Shown: positions 26,890 to 36,388, counted from the stretch's first letter. The stretch is DNA of 64,000 bases from Massilia rhizosphaerae (GCF_016093545.1 NZ_JADKYX010000006.1:221817-285816); one strand, 5' to 3'. Program-made: numbers and translations. The notes: a model not told the origin generated them from the sequence alone.

Positions 26890-27014
26890 ACGCCCCGGTG
26901 GGCCGCATGGGGCGGGATGCCGAGATTGCGGGGATGGTCGCGTACCTCGCCGGCGCCGAGGCAGGCTATGTCAACGGGGCGTCGTTGACGATCGACGGAG
27001 GTTTCGTGGCGTGA
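26890..27014 (+). pseudogene. 3'-terminal remnant of a short-chain dehydrogenase gene
   Basis: The frame ending in TGA at 27012-27014 encodes GRMGRDAEIAGMVAYLAGAE followed by AGYVNGASLTIDGGFVA. This is the typical C-terminus of FabG-like SDR reductases. Upstream of about 26890 the similarity stops, and there is no catalytic YxxxK or Rossmann motif. The gene is therefore a truncated relic of about 40 codons. It lies between the Aer-like receptor and the putative metallopeptidase. Confidence 0.7.
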
Positions 27015-27019
27015 GCGCC

Positions 27020-27970
27020 CTACTTGCCGTAGCCGCTGGCCTTGAGGATCGCCGCCGGGTCGCGCAATTCGAGCAGGTCGCGGATCGCGGCACGCTTGTC
27101 GGACGCCTGCGCCACGTAGGCTTCGGCGATGCGCATGCCGATCCAGTAGCCCGCTTCGCACGGCCATCCCTGCGGCGCGGAATGACAATTCGCGAACCAG
27201 CGCCGGAAGTGGGGACTCGACGTCAGCGTGTCCACGCCGTCGCTGCTGCCCTTGATCGCCATGCGGTCGCGCTGGAACTCGTGCCACAACCAGGCCTCCC
27301 GCGGACGCGCCCAGGCGTCGCGGTCGAGATGCGGAATCTCGCCGGTGACCACCGTCGCGAGATAATCGGCGCCGCCCTCGCGCAACGCTTGGCTCAGCAG
27401 GAGATCGGCCAGCGCCGCCGGCGTTTCGTCTTCCTGCCAGGTGTGCACCGTCTCGTGCGCGAAGAAGCCGCGCATCGTGGTGCGGAACTGCTCGGGCGTG
27501 GTGCCGGGCGGGCAATCGACTTCGAGGCCCAGCACCTGCCTGCCGTCGCCGGCCGTGCCGCCCGAGTTGTCGGCGCCGAAGACGACGTCGATGGCGGGCA
27601 GCGGACGTTCCGGCAGCAGGCCCGCGAATGCGAGATAGATCGCGCGCAGGTCGCCGCGCAGCGCCGGCAGTTGCGGCAGGCAGTTGCGGATCGCATAGCG
27701 GTAGGTGTCAGGCTTGGCGGCGACCACCGCGGCAAGGTGGCGCGCGTCGCGGATCCGTCCCGGCGTGAAGATCTTCACGCCCGGCCCCGCGCCGTCCAGA
27801 TAATCGCGCTGCAGGACGTCGGCCGTCGGCACCGCGCCATCCTTCATCAGGGCGGCGAAACGCAGCGCGTCGCGCGCGTCGATGTCGGCCGCCAGCGGGT
27901 CGACGCCGGCGGCAAGGACGGCGCCCGTCCACAATGTCAGCACGGGCACAAGCAGCTTACGGAACCTCAT
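27020..27970 (-). CDS. Exported putative zinc metallopeptidase (DUF2268-like)
   Basis: A 316-residue protein with a signal peptide (LLVPVLTLWTGAVLAAG). The core has a FFAHETVHTWQ segment, in which HETVH (about residues 172-176) matches the HExxH zinc site. About 20 residues later, REGGADYLA supplies a glutamate that could be the third ligand. This layout matches predicted Zn-dependent proteases of the DUF2268/GldB-related group. The C-terminal part has several Trp and ends ILKASGYGK. The gene is single. Catalytic activity and substrate are inferred from the motif only. Confidence 0.7.
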   Translation of the reverse strand: MRFRKLLVPVLTLWTGAVLAAGVDPLAADIDARDALRFAALMKDGAVPTADVLQRDYLDGAGPGVKIFTPGRIRDARHLAAVVAAKPDTYRYAIRNCLPQLPALRGDLRAIYLAFAGLLPERPLPAIDVVFGADNSGGTAGDGRQVLGLEVDCPPGTTPEQFRTTMRGFFAHETVHTWQEDETPAALADLLLSQALREGGADYLATVVTGEIPHLDRDAWARPREAWLWHEFQRDRMAIKGSSDGVDTLTSSPHFRRWFANCHSAPQGWPCEAGYWIGMRIAEAYVAQASDKRAAIRDLLELRDPAAILKASGYGK

Positions 27971-28037
27971 CGGCTATCCTCCTGTCGCGCCGGATGCGCG
28001 CGACGCAGTGTACCGGAGGCGTTGCCTTTCCGGCAAG

Positions 28038-28748
28038 TCAGAACCGTTCGGTCTCGCGCAGATAACGCCAGCGTCCCGCCGGCAAAGGTCCGAGCGCGAC
28101 ACGCCCGACGCGCAGCCGGCGCAGCGATTTGACGGCCAACCCGACCTCGGCGCACATGGCGGCGACCTGGCCCGGCCGCACGTCCTTGCCGGCCAGGCGC
28201 AGCCGCGCCTCGCTCTGCCAGCTGGCCTTCAGAGGCACGGTCGCCCTGCCCTGCACGCGCATGCTGCCGTTCAGGCGCGCCAGCCCGTCGTCGGCGATGG
28301 CGCCCGTCACCTCGGCCACGTATTCCTGTTCGACGCGCGCGCCGTCCTCGACCAGCTTGCGCGTCACGCGCCAGTCCTGGGTCAGCACGACGAGGCCGCT
28401 CGCTTCGGCTTCCAGCGGCGTGACGACGGCGAGGCGCGCCAGGTGCCGGCGCAGGAAGCGGACACCGGCCGTTGCCTGCAACGTCCCGGGCTCGATCAGC
28501 GCGAGCGCAGCGGCCGCGTCGACGCCGGCCGGCTTGTGCAGCAGGATCGTCACCGGCGCCGGCTCGACCGGCTCGGCGCCGGGCAGCAGCGCGACGGCCT
28601 GCGCCGTGGTCACGCGCGTGGCGGGATCTTCGGCGACGGCGCCGTCGACCGTCACCCAGCCGCCCGCGATATAGCGCTCGGCCTCGCCGCGCGAACACGG
28701 CACGATTTCAGCCACGCGCTTGGCGAGACGGATGCCATCAATGCTCAT
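28038..28748 (-). CDS. S4-domain pseudouridine synthase (RsuA/RluB-E family)
   Basis: A 236-residue enzyme that isomerises a uridine in rRNA. The N-terminal S4 RNA-binding domain reads IRLAKRVAEIVPCSRGEAER followed by YIAGGWVTVDGAV. The catalytic domain contains ILLHKPAGV and a degenerate version of the GRLD loop, seen as VTPLEAEASGLVVLTQD. In family members the loop is normally GRLDxxTxGLLLLT. The Asp of GRLD is replaced here (PLEAEASG), which may mean altered or lost activity. The start overlaps the threonine aldolase stop by four bases (ATGA), so the pair is coupled. Confidence 0.78.
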   Translation of the reverse strand: MSIDGIRLAKRVAEIVPCSRGEAERYIAGGWVTVDGAVAEDPATRVTTAQAVALLPGAEPVEPAPVTILLHKPAGVDAAAALALIEPGTLQATAGVRFLRRHLARLAVVTPLEAEASGLVVLTQDWRVTRKLVEDGARVEQEYVAEVTGAIADDGLARLNGSMRVQGRATVPLKASWQSEARLRLAGKDVRPGQVAAMCAEVGLAVKSLRRLRVGRVALGPLPAGRWRYLRETERF

Positions 28749-29782
28749 GCCGGCTTCCAGTCGCGGAAGAACGCCTCGAACGCGGCGATGGTGGTCTGGA
28801 CGTCGGCGCTCGAGACGTCCAGGTGCGTCACGAGGCGCGTGTGCGGGCCGATCGATGCGCGGATGCCCTGGCGCGCCAGCGCTTCGTTCAAAGGCGCGCA
28901 CGCGGCTTCCGGGATCTCGACGTAGAAGATGTTCGTCTGCGGCGTCGTCACCGTCAGCTGTTCGATGCGCGCGAGGCCGGCCGACAGGTCGGCCGCGTTC
29001 CGGTGGTCCTCGGCCAGGCGATCGACGTTGTGCTCGAGCGCGTAGTGCGCGGCCGCGGCGATCACGCCGGCTTGCCGCATGCCGCCGCCCAGCATCTTGC
29101 GCCAGCGCTTGCCCTGCTCGATGAACGCCCTGGGCCCCAGCAGCACGGAGCCGACCGGCGCGCCGAGCCCCTTCGACAGGCACACGGACACGGTGTCGAA
29201 ACCGGCCGCCGCGTCGCGCAGCGAGATGCCCTGCTTGACTGCCGCGTTGCAGATGCGCGCGCCGTCCAGGTGCGTGGCGAGGCCTCGCGCGTGCGCGAAG
29301 TCCGTCGCGGCTTTCACGTAGGCCTGCGGCAGCACGCGGCCGCCGATCGTGTTTTCCAGCGCCAGCACGCGGGTGCGCGCGAAGTGCATGTCGTCCGGCT
29401 TGATGTACGCGGCGATGTCGGCAATGGCGATGCTGCCGTCCGGCTGGTTGGCGATCGGCTGCGGCTGGATCGAACCCAGCACCGCGGCGCCGCCGCCTTC
29501 GTACTTGTACGTGTGCGCTTCCTGGCCGACGAGGTATTCGTCGCCGCGGCCGCAATGCGTCATCAGCGCGATGAGGTTCGTCTGCGTGCCGCTGGGCGCG
29601 AACAGGGCCGCTTCGAAGCCGAACAATTCGGCCGCGTAGTCCTGCAGGCGGTTGACGGTGGGGTCGTCGCCATAGACGTCGTCGCCGACTGGCGCCGCCG
29701 CCATCGCGGCGCGCATCGCGGCGGACGGTTGGGTGACGGTGTCGCTGCGCAGGTCAATCCAGCGGTCGTGGTGGTCGCTCAT
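28745..29782 (-). CDS. ltaE: Low-specificity L-threonine aldolase
   Basis: A 345-residue PLP-dependent enzyme that splits threonine and allo-threonine to glycine and acetaldehyde. The N-terminal signature is IDLRSDTVTQPSAAMRAAM followed by VGDDVYGDDPTVN. The PLP-binding Lys204 lies in SVCLSKGLGAPVGSVLLGP, and the conserved HLDGARICNA segment holds the cofactor Asp. Length is normal. It is translationally coupled to the pseudouridine synthase gene downstream and lies just after the methyltransferase gene. Confidence 0.95.
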   Translation of the reverse strand: MSDHHDRWIDLRSDTVTQPSAAMRAAMAAAPVGDDVYGDDPTVNRLQDYAAELFGFEAALFAPSGTQTNLIALMTHCGRGDEYLVGQEAHTYKYEGGGAAVLGSIQPQPIANQPDGSIAIADIAAYIKPDDMHFARTRVLALENTIGGRVLPQAYVKAATDFAHARGLATHLDGARICNAAVKQGISLRDAAAGFDTVSVCLSKGLGAPVGSVLLGPRAFIEQGKRWRKMLGGGMRQAGVIAAAAHYALEHNVDRLAEDHRNAADLSAGLARIEQLTVTTPQTNIFYVEIPEAACAPLNEALARQGIRASIGPHTRLVTHLDVSSADVQTTIAAFEAFFRDWKPA

Positions 29783-29788
29783 GTGGGT

Positions 29789-30652
29789 TCAAGCAGTCGT
29801 TGCTTCGGTATAGAAACGCGAGGAGAGTTCTTCGAGGCCGACTTCGGCCAGCACCTGCTGCAGGCGCTCGGCCGGCCGGCGCCGCGGCAGGTTCTTGTAC
29901 GTGGCGACGATCAGCTCGTTCTTCATCGAGTGCTCCCAGCCCACCAGCTCCGTGACGGTGACCTGGTAGCCGTGCGCCTCCAGCTGCAGGCAGCGCAGCA
30001 CGTTCGTGATCTGGCTGCCGAATTCGCGCGTATGGATCGGGTGGCGCCAGATCTCCGTGAGCGCGCTGCGCCCCAGGTCGCGGCCCTTGTTCTTGCGCAG
30101 CACCGACGCCACTTCGGCCTGGCAGCACGGCACGAGCACGATGTGCCTGGCGTGCTTCTTGAGCGCGAAATCGATGGCGTCGTCCGTCGCCGTGTTGCAG
30201 GCGTGGAGCGCCGTCACGACGTCGACCGTGGCCGGCAGCTTGCTCGACACCGTCGATTCGGCCACGGACAGGTTCAGGAACGACATGCCCGGAAAGCCCA
30301 GGCGCGCGGCCAGTTCGGTCGACTTCTGTACGAGTTCCTCGCGCGTTTCGATGCCATAGATGTGGCCCGAGCTCTCGCGTCCCTTGAAGAACAGGTCGTA
30401 CAAAATGAAGCCGAGGTAGGACTTGCCGGCGCCGTGGTCGACCACGGTCGCACCCTCGCCGACGTCCTTCAGCAAAGGCTCGATGAACTGGACGAGGTGG
30501 TAGACCTGCTTGAGCTTGCGGCGGCTGTCCTGGTTCAACTTGCCGTCGCGCGTGAGGATGTGCAGTTCCTTCAGCAGTTCGATCGACTGGCCCGGCTTGA
30601 TTTCCGGCGCCTGTTCGTAGATCGTCGGGACTTCTTTTTTAGCGTGCTTCAT
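29789..30652 (-). CDS. SAM-dependent methyltransferase (Methyltransf_32-like)
   Basis: A 287-residue class I methyltransferase. Motif I appears as VVDHGAGKSYLGFILYD (about residues 69-85), a GxGK form typical of this group. Later conserved parts are VVTALHACNTATDDAID and VLVPCCQAEVASVL, with the paired cysteines seen in the family. The start at 30652 overlaps the end of iscX by 14 bases, so the gene is probably read with the isc operon. The substrate is unknown. A longer frame to 30820 lies inside iscX and is not real. Confidence 0.82.
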   Translation of the reverse strand: MKHAKKEVPTIYEQAPEIKPGQSIELLKELHILTRDGKLNQDSRRKLKQVYHLVQFIEPLLKDVGEGATVVDHGAGKSYLGFILYDLFFKGRESSGHIYGIETREELVQKSTELAARLGFPGMSFLNLSVAESTVSSKLPATVDVVTALHACNTATDDAIDFALKKHARHIVLVPCCQAEVASVLRKNKGRDLGRSALTEIWRHPIHTREFGSQITNVLRCLQLEAHGYQVTVTELVGWEHSMKNELIVATYKNLPRRRPAERLQQVLAEVGLEELSSRFYTEATTA

Positions 30653-30833
30653 CGATCCATGCCGCCTGAATGGCTTCCAGCACGCGCTCGCCGCCGCGCG
30701 CGCGGTCGTCGTCGAAGCCGTCCAGCGCGACGACCCAGTTATGCAGGTCGACGAAGCGCACGGTGGCCGGATCGACGTCCGGATAGGTTTCGTACAAAGC
30801 CTCGGCGATGGCCGTGACATCGGTCCACTTCAT
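30639..30833 (-). CDS. iscX: Fe-S cluster assembly protein IscX
   Basis: A 64-residue acidic protein. It has the IscX signature VTAIAEALYETYPDVDPATV, then RFVDLHNWVVALDGFDDD. IscX binds iron and IscS and adjusts the rate of cluster assembly. It is the last of the canonical isc genes, 15 bases after fdx. The next gene overlaps it by 14 bases. Confidence 0.95.
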   Translation of the reverse strand: MKWTDVTAIAEALYETYPDVDPATVRFVDLHNWVVALDGFDDDRARGGERVLEAIQAAWIDEAR

Positions 30834-30848
30834 GATGCCTCCGTCGCG

Positions 30849-31187
30849 TCAGTGGTTCTCGGCTGCGTGGTTGATCGTGTACTTGGGGATCTCGACGACG
30901 AGGTCCTCGTCGTCGATGATGGCCTGGCAGGACAGGCGCGAGTTCGGCTCGAGGCCCCAGGCCTTGTCGAGCATGTCCTCTTCCTTTTCCTCCTGCTCGT
31001 TCAGCGAGTCGAAGCCTTCGCGAACGATCACGTGGCAGGTGGTGCATGCACACACGCGGTCGCAGGCGTGCTCGATCTCGATGTCGTTCTCGAGCAGCGT
31101 GTCGCAGATCGACTTGCCGCTCTGGCCTTCGAGCACGGCGCCTTCGGGGCAGAAGACGGGATGGGGGAGGATGACGATTTGTGGCAC
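30849..31187 (-). CDS. fdx: ISC-type 2Fe-2S ferredoxin
   Basis: A 112-residue ferredoxin that supplies electrons to cluster assembly. The ligands are clear: HACDRVCACTTCHVIV gives the spaced cysteines, and the last lies in SRLSCQAIIDDEDLVVEIP. The start is a GTG at 31185-31187 with GAGG upstream, giving VPQIVILPHPVFCPEGAVLE. An ATG start does not exist near this point. It lies between hscA and iscX. Confidence 0.96.
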   Translation of the reverse strand: MPQIVILPHPVFCPEGAVLEGQSGKSICDTLLENDIEIEHACDRVCACTTCHVIVREGFDSLNEQEEKEEDMLDKAWGLEPNSRLSCQAIIDDEDLVVEIPKYTINHAAENH

Positions 31188-31209
31188 TTCTTGACCTCTT
31201 CGAATATTT

Positions 31210-33099
31210 TTAAATCTGATCCAACGCCTTGCCGGCCAACACCTTGCGCACGCTCTTGTCCATGCGCCGCGCGGCGAAGTCCTCGGTGCCGTGCGCCAGC
31301 GCCTGCACGGCGTCGTGCAGCGCGGCCTGGCGCGCGTCGGCGTCGAGGTCCGCATCGTTCGACCGCATCATCGCGTCGCGCACGGCGTGCACCAGTTGCG
31401 CGATCGCGTCCTGCTCTTCGTCATTCAGCAGGTCGGCGTCGGTATCGAGCGCGGACTGCGTGGCCAGCAGGATGCGCTCGGCCTCGACCTGTTCCTCGCG
31501 CAGCGCGCGCGCGACCATGTCGACCTTGGCCGAGTTGTACGAGTCCTGCAACATGCGCGCCACCTCGTCGTCGCCGAGGCCGTACGACGGCTTCACGGTG
31601 ATCGACGCTTCCACGCCGGAACGCATCTCGCGCGCCGACACGGACAGCAGCCCGTCCGCGTCGACCTGGTACGTGACGCGGATGCGCGCCGCACCGGCCG
31701 CCATCGGCGGGATGCCGCGCAGTTCGAAGCGCGCCAGCGAGCGGCAGTCGGACACGAGCTCGCGCTCGCCCTGCACCACGTGCACGGCCAACGCGGTCTG
31801 GCCGTCCTTGAACGTCGTGAATTCCTGCGCGCGGGCGCACGGGATCGTCGAGTTGCGGGGGATGATCTTCTCGACCAGGCCGCCCATCGTCTCGATGCCG
31901 AGCGACAGCGGAATCACGTCCAGCAGCAGCCAGTCGTCGCCCGCGGCGCGGTTGCCCGCCAGGAGATTCGCCTGGATGGCGGCGCCCAGCGCGACGACCT
32001 TGTCCGGGTCGATGTTCGCGTGCGGGATCGTCTTGAAGAAGTCGCCGACGGCGCGGCGGATGTGCGGCATGCGCGTGGCGCCGCCGACGAGCACGACGCC
32101 ATCGACGTCTTCCACCGACACGTTCGCGTCGCGCATCGCCTTGCGCACCGCGTTCATCGTCTTCGCGACGAGCGGCTGGGTGATCTCGGCGAAAGTCTTG
32201 GCGGTGACGGTCACCTGCACGACTTCGCCCGATTTCAGGATCGCCTCGACGGTCGTCTCTTCGTTCGTCGACAGCAGTTCCTTGGCCTGGCGCGCCTTGA
32301 CCATCAGGGTCGCGGTGTCGACCTCGGACAGCGGCGCGAGGCCGGCCTGTTGCGTGATGTAGCAGAACAGGCGCTGGTCGAAGTCGTCGCCGCCCAGCGC
32401 GGAATCGCCGCCGGTGGACAGCACTTCGAACACGCCCTTCGACAGCTTGAGGATCGAGATGTCGAACGTGCCGCCGCCCAGGTCGTACACGGCGTAGACG
32501 CCTTCCTTGCCGTGGTCGAGGCCATACGCGATGGCGGCGGCCGTCGGCTCGGAAAGCAGGCGCAGCACGTTCAGGCCGGCCAGCTGGGCCGCGTCCTTCG
32601 TCGCCTGGCGCTGCGCATCGTCGAAGTACGCGGGCACCGTGATGACGGCGCCGACCAGTTCGTCGCCGAGCGCGTCCTCGGCCGTCTGGCGCAAGGTGGC
32701 CAGGATCTGCGCGGAGACTTCGACGGGCGACTTCACGCCGGCCACCGTCTTCAATTGCACCATGCCGGGACCGCCGACGAAGTCGTAAGGCAGGTTCTCG
32801 ACGTGCGCGATGTCCTTCAGGCCGCGGCCCATGAAGCGCTTGACGGAGACGATGGTGTTCTTCGGATCGGTAGTGCGGGCCGCCATGGCCTTGTAGCCGA
32901 TGTTGGCGTGGCCGTTCGGGAGGTAGCGCACGATCGATGGCAGCAGCGCGCGGCCGTCCTCGTCGGACAGCACTTCCGGGATCGAGTGGCGCACGGTCGC
33001 GACGAGGGAATTGGTGGTACCCAGGTCGATGCCCACCGCCAGCCGGTGCTGGTGCGGCGCGGTCGACATGCCGGGTTCGGAGATCTGCAATAGTGCCAT
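31210..33099 (-). CDS. hscA: Fe-S chaperone HscA (Hsp70 family)
   Basis: A 629-residue Hsp70 homologue that, with HscB, helps IscU release its cluster. The ATPase domain has [19 protein letters not shown], the [13 protein letters not shown] phosphate loop and [20 protein letters not shown]. The peptide-binding domain follows, with [20 protein letters not shown]. The N-terminus [20 protein letters not shown] matches the family exactly, fixing the start. HscA recognises the LPPVK motif of IscU, which is present in the iscU product here. Confidence 0.97.
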   Translation of the reverse strand: MALLQISEPGMSTAPHQHRLAVGIDLGTTNSLVATVRHSIPEVLSDEDGRALLPSIVRYLPNGHANIGYKAMAARTTDPKNTIVSVKRFMGRGLKDIAHVENLPYDFVGGPGMVQLKTVAGVKSPVEVSAQILATLRQTAEDALGDELVGAVITVPAYFDDAQRQATKDAAQLAGLNVLRLLSEPTAAAIAYGLDHGKEGVYAVYDLGGGTFDISILKLSKGVFEVLSTGGDSALGGDDFDQRLFCYITQQAGLAPLSEVDTATLMVKARQAKELLSTNEETTVEAILKSGEVVQVTVTAKTFAEITQPLVAKTMNAVRKAMRDANVSVEDVDGVVLVGGATRMPHIRRAVGDFFKTIPHANIDPDKVVALGAAIQANLLAGNRAAGDDWLLLDVIPLSLGIETMGGLVEKIIPRNSTIPCARAQEFTTFKDGQTALAVHVVQGERELVSDCRSLARFELRGIPPMAAGAARIRVTYQVDADGLLSVSAREMRSGVEASITVKPSYGLGDDEVARMLQDSYNSAKVDMVARALREEQVEAERILLATQSALDTDADLLNDEEQDAIAQLVHAVRDAMMRSNDADLDADARQAALHDAVQALAHGTEDFAARRMDKSVRKVLAGKALDQI

Positions 33100-33141
33100 G
33101 GTCGTGTTACCTGGTTTTATTTTTAATTACGTCCGCGTTTC

Positions 33142-33168
33142 GGTAGGGTGGACGGGTTCCCCGTCCAC
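33142..33168. repeat. Short palindrome between hscB and hscA (GTAGGGTGG family)
   Basis: GTGGACGGG (33148-33156) pairs with CCCGTCCAC (33160-33168) and is preceded by GGTAGG. It resembles the GTAGGGTGGGC units at 14507, 34125 and 63818 but with a different arm sequence. It lies in the 121-base gap between two operon genes. Confidence 0.65.
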
Positions 33169-33220
33169 GCGGTGATCGTTGGCGGCAACCGGTTCGCGCG
33201 CGAACGGAGCCCTCACGTGT

Positions 33221-33736
33221 CTACGATTCCAACGCCTCGAACGCGTAATGCAACTCGTCGCCGAACTTATCGAGGAACATCAGCGCCCGCACGCCCTGCG
33301 CCGCTTGGTGGTAGTCGCCCGCGTCGAGCAGCTTGCCCACTTGCGCCAGGCGCTGCTTGCGCTCGCCGCGCACGCGCGTATCGAGGTCGTCGAGCGCGCC
33401 GGCATCCTTCGCGGCGCGCGCGTCGGACAGCGCTTCGCGCAACTCCATCTGCTCCATCAGGAAATCCATCGGCATCGCCGTGTTGGACTCGGTCTGCAGG
33501 TCGACGCCGTTCAATTCGCACAGGTAGCGCGCGCGCAGCATCGGATTCTTCAGCGTCTGGTAGGCCTCGTTGGCGCGCGTGGCCCATTGCATCGCGACGC
33601 GTTTTTCGGCGTCGCTCGCGTTCACGAAACGGTCCGGATGGACGCGGCCCTGGACTTCGCGGTAAGCGGCATCCAGCGCGTCCATGTCGACGTCGAACCT
33701 GGCCGGCAGCTGGAACAGCTCGAAGTGGTTTTGCAC
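33221..33736 (-). CDS. hscB: Fe-S co-chaperone HscB (J-domain)
   Basis: A 171-residue co-chaperone that delivers IscU to HscA and stimulates its ATPase. The J-domain is at about residues 1-75, NHFELFQLPARFDVDMDALD then REVQGRVHPDRFV with the HPD motif. The C-terminal three-helix domain that binds IscU follows. The length is typical. It lies 16 bases after iscA. Confidence 0.96.
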   Translation of the reverse strand: MQNHFELFQLPARFDVDMDALDAAYREVQGRVHPDRFVNASDAEKRVAMQWATRANEAYQTLKNPMLRARYLCELNGVDLQTESNTAMPMDFLMEQMELREALSDARAAKDAGALDDLDTRVRGERKQRLAQVGKLLDAGDYHQAAQGVRALMFLDKFGDELHYAFEALES

Positions 33737-33752
33737 GGTTGCGCGGCTCCGG

Positions 33753-34076
33753 TCAGATGCGGAAGCTTTCGCCGCAACCGCAATTGTCCTTGACGTTCGG
33801 GTTGTTGAAGCGGAAGCCTTCGTTCAGGCCTTCGCGGGCGAAATCGAGTTCGGTGCCGTCGATGTACGGAAGGCTCTTCGGATCGACGAAGACCTTCACG
33901 CCGTGCGATTCGAAGACGGTGTCCTCGGCCGCCGCTTCGTCGACGTATTCCAGCTTGTAGGCCAGGCCGGAGCAGCCGGTCGTGCGCACGCCGAAACGCA
34001 GGCCCACGCCCTTGCCCCGGCGCTCGAGGTAACGGTTGATGTGCTTTGCGGCTTTTTCGGTCAGGGTCACAGCCAT
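33753..34076 (-). CDS. iscA: A-type Fe-S carrier IscA
   Basis: A 107-residue carrier that binds iron or a cluster through three cysteines. They are visible as [16 protein letters not shown] and [12 protein letters not shown]. The ATG at 34076 ([17 protein letters not shown]) matches the family; the frame to 34133 adds non-conserved residues. It is separated from iscU by a GTAGGGTGGGC palindrome. Confidence 0.97.
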   Translation of the reverse strand: MAVTLTEKAAKHINRYLERRGKGVGLRFGVRTTGCSGLAYKLEYVDEAAAEDTVFESHGVKVFVDPKSLPYIDGTELDFAREGLNEGFRFNNPNVKDNCGCGESFRI

Positions 34077-34124
34077 TTCAAATCTCCAGCTTCGATACGA
34101 TGTGTTGCGGTTCGCATACGTCAT

Positions 34125-34186
34125 GGTGGGCACGGGGTGCCCACCCTACGGCAGCGAAATCGTAGGGTGGGCACTCCGTGCCCACC
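34125..34186. repeat. GTAGGGTGGGC-family palindrome between iscU and iscA
   Basis: GGTGGGCAC/GTGCCCACC hairpins on both sides enclose an ACCCTACG/CGTAGGGT pairing, as at 14507-14569. The central loop differs (GCAGCGAAAT). It fills the 116-base gap between two co-transcribed genes. Confidence 0.85.
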
Positions 34187-34192
34187 ATACGA

Positions 34193-34594
34193 TCACGCGG
34201 CTTTGACTTCTTCCGCGCCGTGCTTCTGCTTGTAATCGGCGACAGCCGCCTTGATGGCGTCTTCGGCCAGGATCGAGCAGTGGATCTTCACCGGCGGCAG
34301 CGCCAGTTCTTCGGCGATCTGCGTGTTCTTGATGGACAGCGCTTCGTCCAGCGATTTACCCTTGACCCATTCGGTCACGAGCGAGCTCGATGCGATCGCC
34401 GAACCGCAGCCGTAGGTCTTGAATTTCGCGTCTTCGATGACGCCCGCTTCGTTGACCTTGATCTGCAGCTTCATCACGTCGCCGCAGGCCGGCGCGCCGA
34501 CCATGCCGGTGCCGACGTCGTCGGCATTCTTGTCGAACGAGCCGACGTTGCGCGGGTTTTCGTAGTGGTCGAGGACTTTGTCGGAATATGCCAT
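34193..34594 (-). CDS. iscU: Fe-S cluster scaffold IscU
   Basis: A 133-residue scaffold on which clusters form. The three ligand cysteines are visible in GAPACGDVMKLQIKV, FKTYGCGSAIASSSLVTE and LPPVKIHCSILAEDAI. The LPPVK motif bound by HscA is intact. The start MAYSDKVLDHYENPRNVGSF is standard. It lies 31 bases after iscS. Confidence 0.98.
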   Translation of the reverse strand: MAYSDKVLDHYENPRNVGSFDKNADDVGTGMVGAPACGDVMKLQIKVNEAGVIEDAKFKTYGCGSAIASSSLVTEWVKGKSLDEALSIKNTQIAEELALPPVKIHCSILAEDAIKAAVADYKQKHGAEEVKAA

Positions 34595-34625
34595 GGTAGT
34601 GCTCCTTGGTGTTCTGTTCGGTGAA

Positions 34626-35882
34626 TTAGTGGGCGGCCCACTGGATCGAGTTCAGGTCGATGCCGTCCTTGTGCATTTCCCACAGCGGCGACAATTCGCG
34701 CAGCTTGCCGACCTTCGCTTTCAGCAGGTTGACGGCGAAGTCGATGTCCTCTTCCGTCGTGAAACGGCCGATGGTGAAACGGATCGAGCTGTGCGCCAGT
34801 TCGTCGCTGCGGCCCAGGGCGCGCAGCACGTACGACGGCTCCAGGCTCGCGGACGTGCAGGCCGAACCGGACGACACGGCGATGTCCTTGATGGCCATGA
34901 TCAGCGATTCGCCTTCGACGAAGTTGAACGACACGTTCAGGTTGTGCGGGACGCGGTGTTCCATGTCGCCGTTGATGTACACCTCTTCGATCTCCAGCAG
35001 GCCCTTGGCCAGGCGGTCGCGCAGCGCCTTGACGCGCTCGATCTCGGTGTCCATCTCTTCGCGGGCGATGCGGAAGGCTTCGCCCATGCCGACGATCTGG
35101 TGCGTCGGCAGCGTGCCCGAACGCAGGCCGCGCTCGTGGCCGCCGCCGTGCATCTGCGCTTCCAGGCGCACGCGCGGCTTGCGGCGCACGTACAGCGCGC
35201 CGATGCCTTTCGGGCCATAGGTCTTGTGCGCCGTGAAGGTCATCAGGTCGACCTTGAGCTCTTCCAGGTTGATGTGCACCTTGCCGGTCGCCTGGGCCGC
35301 GTCGCAGTGGAAGATCACGCCCTTCTTGCGGCACAGTTCGCCGATTTCCTTGATCGGCTGGATCACGCCGATCTCGTTATTCACGAACATCACGGAGACG
35401 AGGATCGTGTCCGGACGGATCGCCGCTTCCAGTTGCTCGAGCGAGATCAGGCCGTTGTCCTGCGGCTCCAGGTAGGTCGCCTCGAAGCCCTGGCGTTCCA
35501 GTTCGCGCACGGTGTCCAGCACGGCCTTGTGCTCGGTCTTGACCGTGATGATGTGCTTGCCCTTCGACTTGTAGAACTGAGCGGCGCCCTTCAGCGCGAG
35601 GTTGTTCGATTCGGTCGCGCCCGAGGTCCAGATGATCTCGCGCGGATCGGCGCCGACGAGCTGTGCGACCTGCGCGCGCGCTTCCTCGACGGCCGCCTCG
35701 GCGCTCCAGCCATACGCGTGGCTGCGCGACGCCGGATTGCCGAACTGTTCGCGCAGGTAAGGAATCATCTTGTCCGCAACGCGCGGATCGATCGGCGTCG
35801 TGGCCGAATAATCCATATAGATCGGGAAATGCGGCGCAGTCACGAAGCTCTGCTCGATTTTTTTGTCCAAGGGCGCGTTCAT
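34626..35882 (-). CDS. iscS: Cysteine desulfurase IscS
   Basis: A 418-residue PLP enzyme that takes sulfur from cysteine for clusters, thiamine and tRNA thiolation. The N-terminal motif is [20 protein letters not shown]. The PLP Lys lies in [19 protein letters not shown], and the persulfide Cys in the mobile loop [17 protein letters not shown]. It is about 14 residues longer at the N-terminus than the E. coli enzyme ([13 protein letters not shown]). The start overlaps the iscR stop by one base. Confidence 0.98.
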   Translation of the reverse strand: MNAPLDKKIEQSFVTAPHFPIYMDYSATTPIDPRVADKMIPYLREQFGNPASRSHAYGWSAEAAVEEARAQVAQLVGADPREIIWTSGATESNNLALKGAAQFYKSKGKHIITVKTEHKAVLDTVRELERQGFEATYLEPQDNGLISLEQLEAAIRPDTILVSVMFVNNEIGVIQPIKEIGELCRKKGVIFHCDAAQATGKVHINLEELKVDLMTFTAHKTYGPKGIGALYVRRKPRVRLEAQMHGGGHERGLRSGTLPTHQIVGMGEAFRIAREEMDTEIERVKALRDRLAKGLLEIEEVYINGDMEHRVPHNLNVSFNFVEGESLIMAIKDIAVSSGSACTSASLEPSYVLRALGRSDELAHSSIRFTIGRFTTEEDIDFAVNLLKAKVGKLRELSPLWEMHKDGIDLNSIQWAAH

Positions 35883-36388
35883 CAGTTCACTCCGTTAAAT
35901 ATGCTGTGCTCAGCTTCAGTATTGTCCGACGACGCGTGGCGGTGCACCACCACGACGTTCTGTTCTTTCTGCCTCTGCTGGTCGACGAGGTCCTGCAACG
36001 TCACCGAATCGAGGAAATCGACCATCTTGGCATTCAGCGTGGCCCACAGCTCGTGGGTCATGCAACGGGTGCCGCTGGCGGCATCGGCGCCGTGGCAGTT
36101 TTCCTTGCCGCCGCACTGGGTCGCATCGATGGGCTCGTCGACGGCGATGATGATGTCGGCCACGGTCACCTTGTCGGCGCTGCGCGCCAGGCTGTAGCCG
36201 CCGCCCGGGCCGCGCACCGATTCGACGATCTCGTGCCGGCGCAGCTTGCCGAAGAGCTGTTCCAGGTAGGACAGCGAAATGGCCTGGCGCTGGCTGATGC
36301 CCGACAGCGTGACCGGACCATTGCCCTGGCGCAGGGCGAGATCGATCATCGCGGTAACAGCAAAACGGCCTTTGGTGGTCAGACGCAT
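35882..36388 (-). CDS. iscR: Fe-S-responsive repressor IscR
   Basis: A 168-residue Rrf2-family regulator of the isc operon. The winged helix is in [20 protein letters not shown] and [20 protein letters not shown], and the wing in [11 protein letters not shown]. The cluster ligands are Cys92, Cys98 and Cys109 with His112. The loop between the second and third cysteine is five residues longer than in E. coli ([12 protein letters not shown]). The ATG at 36388 is preferred; a GTG just before it is possible. A matching operator lies upstream at 36484-36509. Confidence 0.95.
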   Translation of the reverse strand: MRLTTKGRFAVTAMIDLALRQGNGPVTLSGISQRQAISLSYLEQLFGKLRRHEIVESVRGPGGGYSLARSADKVTVADIIIAVDEPIDATQCGGKENCHGADAASGTRCMTHELWATLNAKMVDFLDSVTLQDLVDQQRQKEQNVVVVHRHASSDNTEAEHSIFNGVN

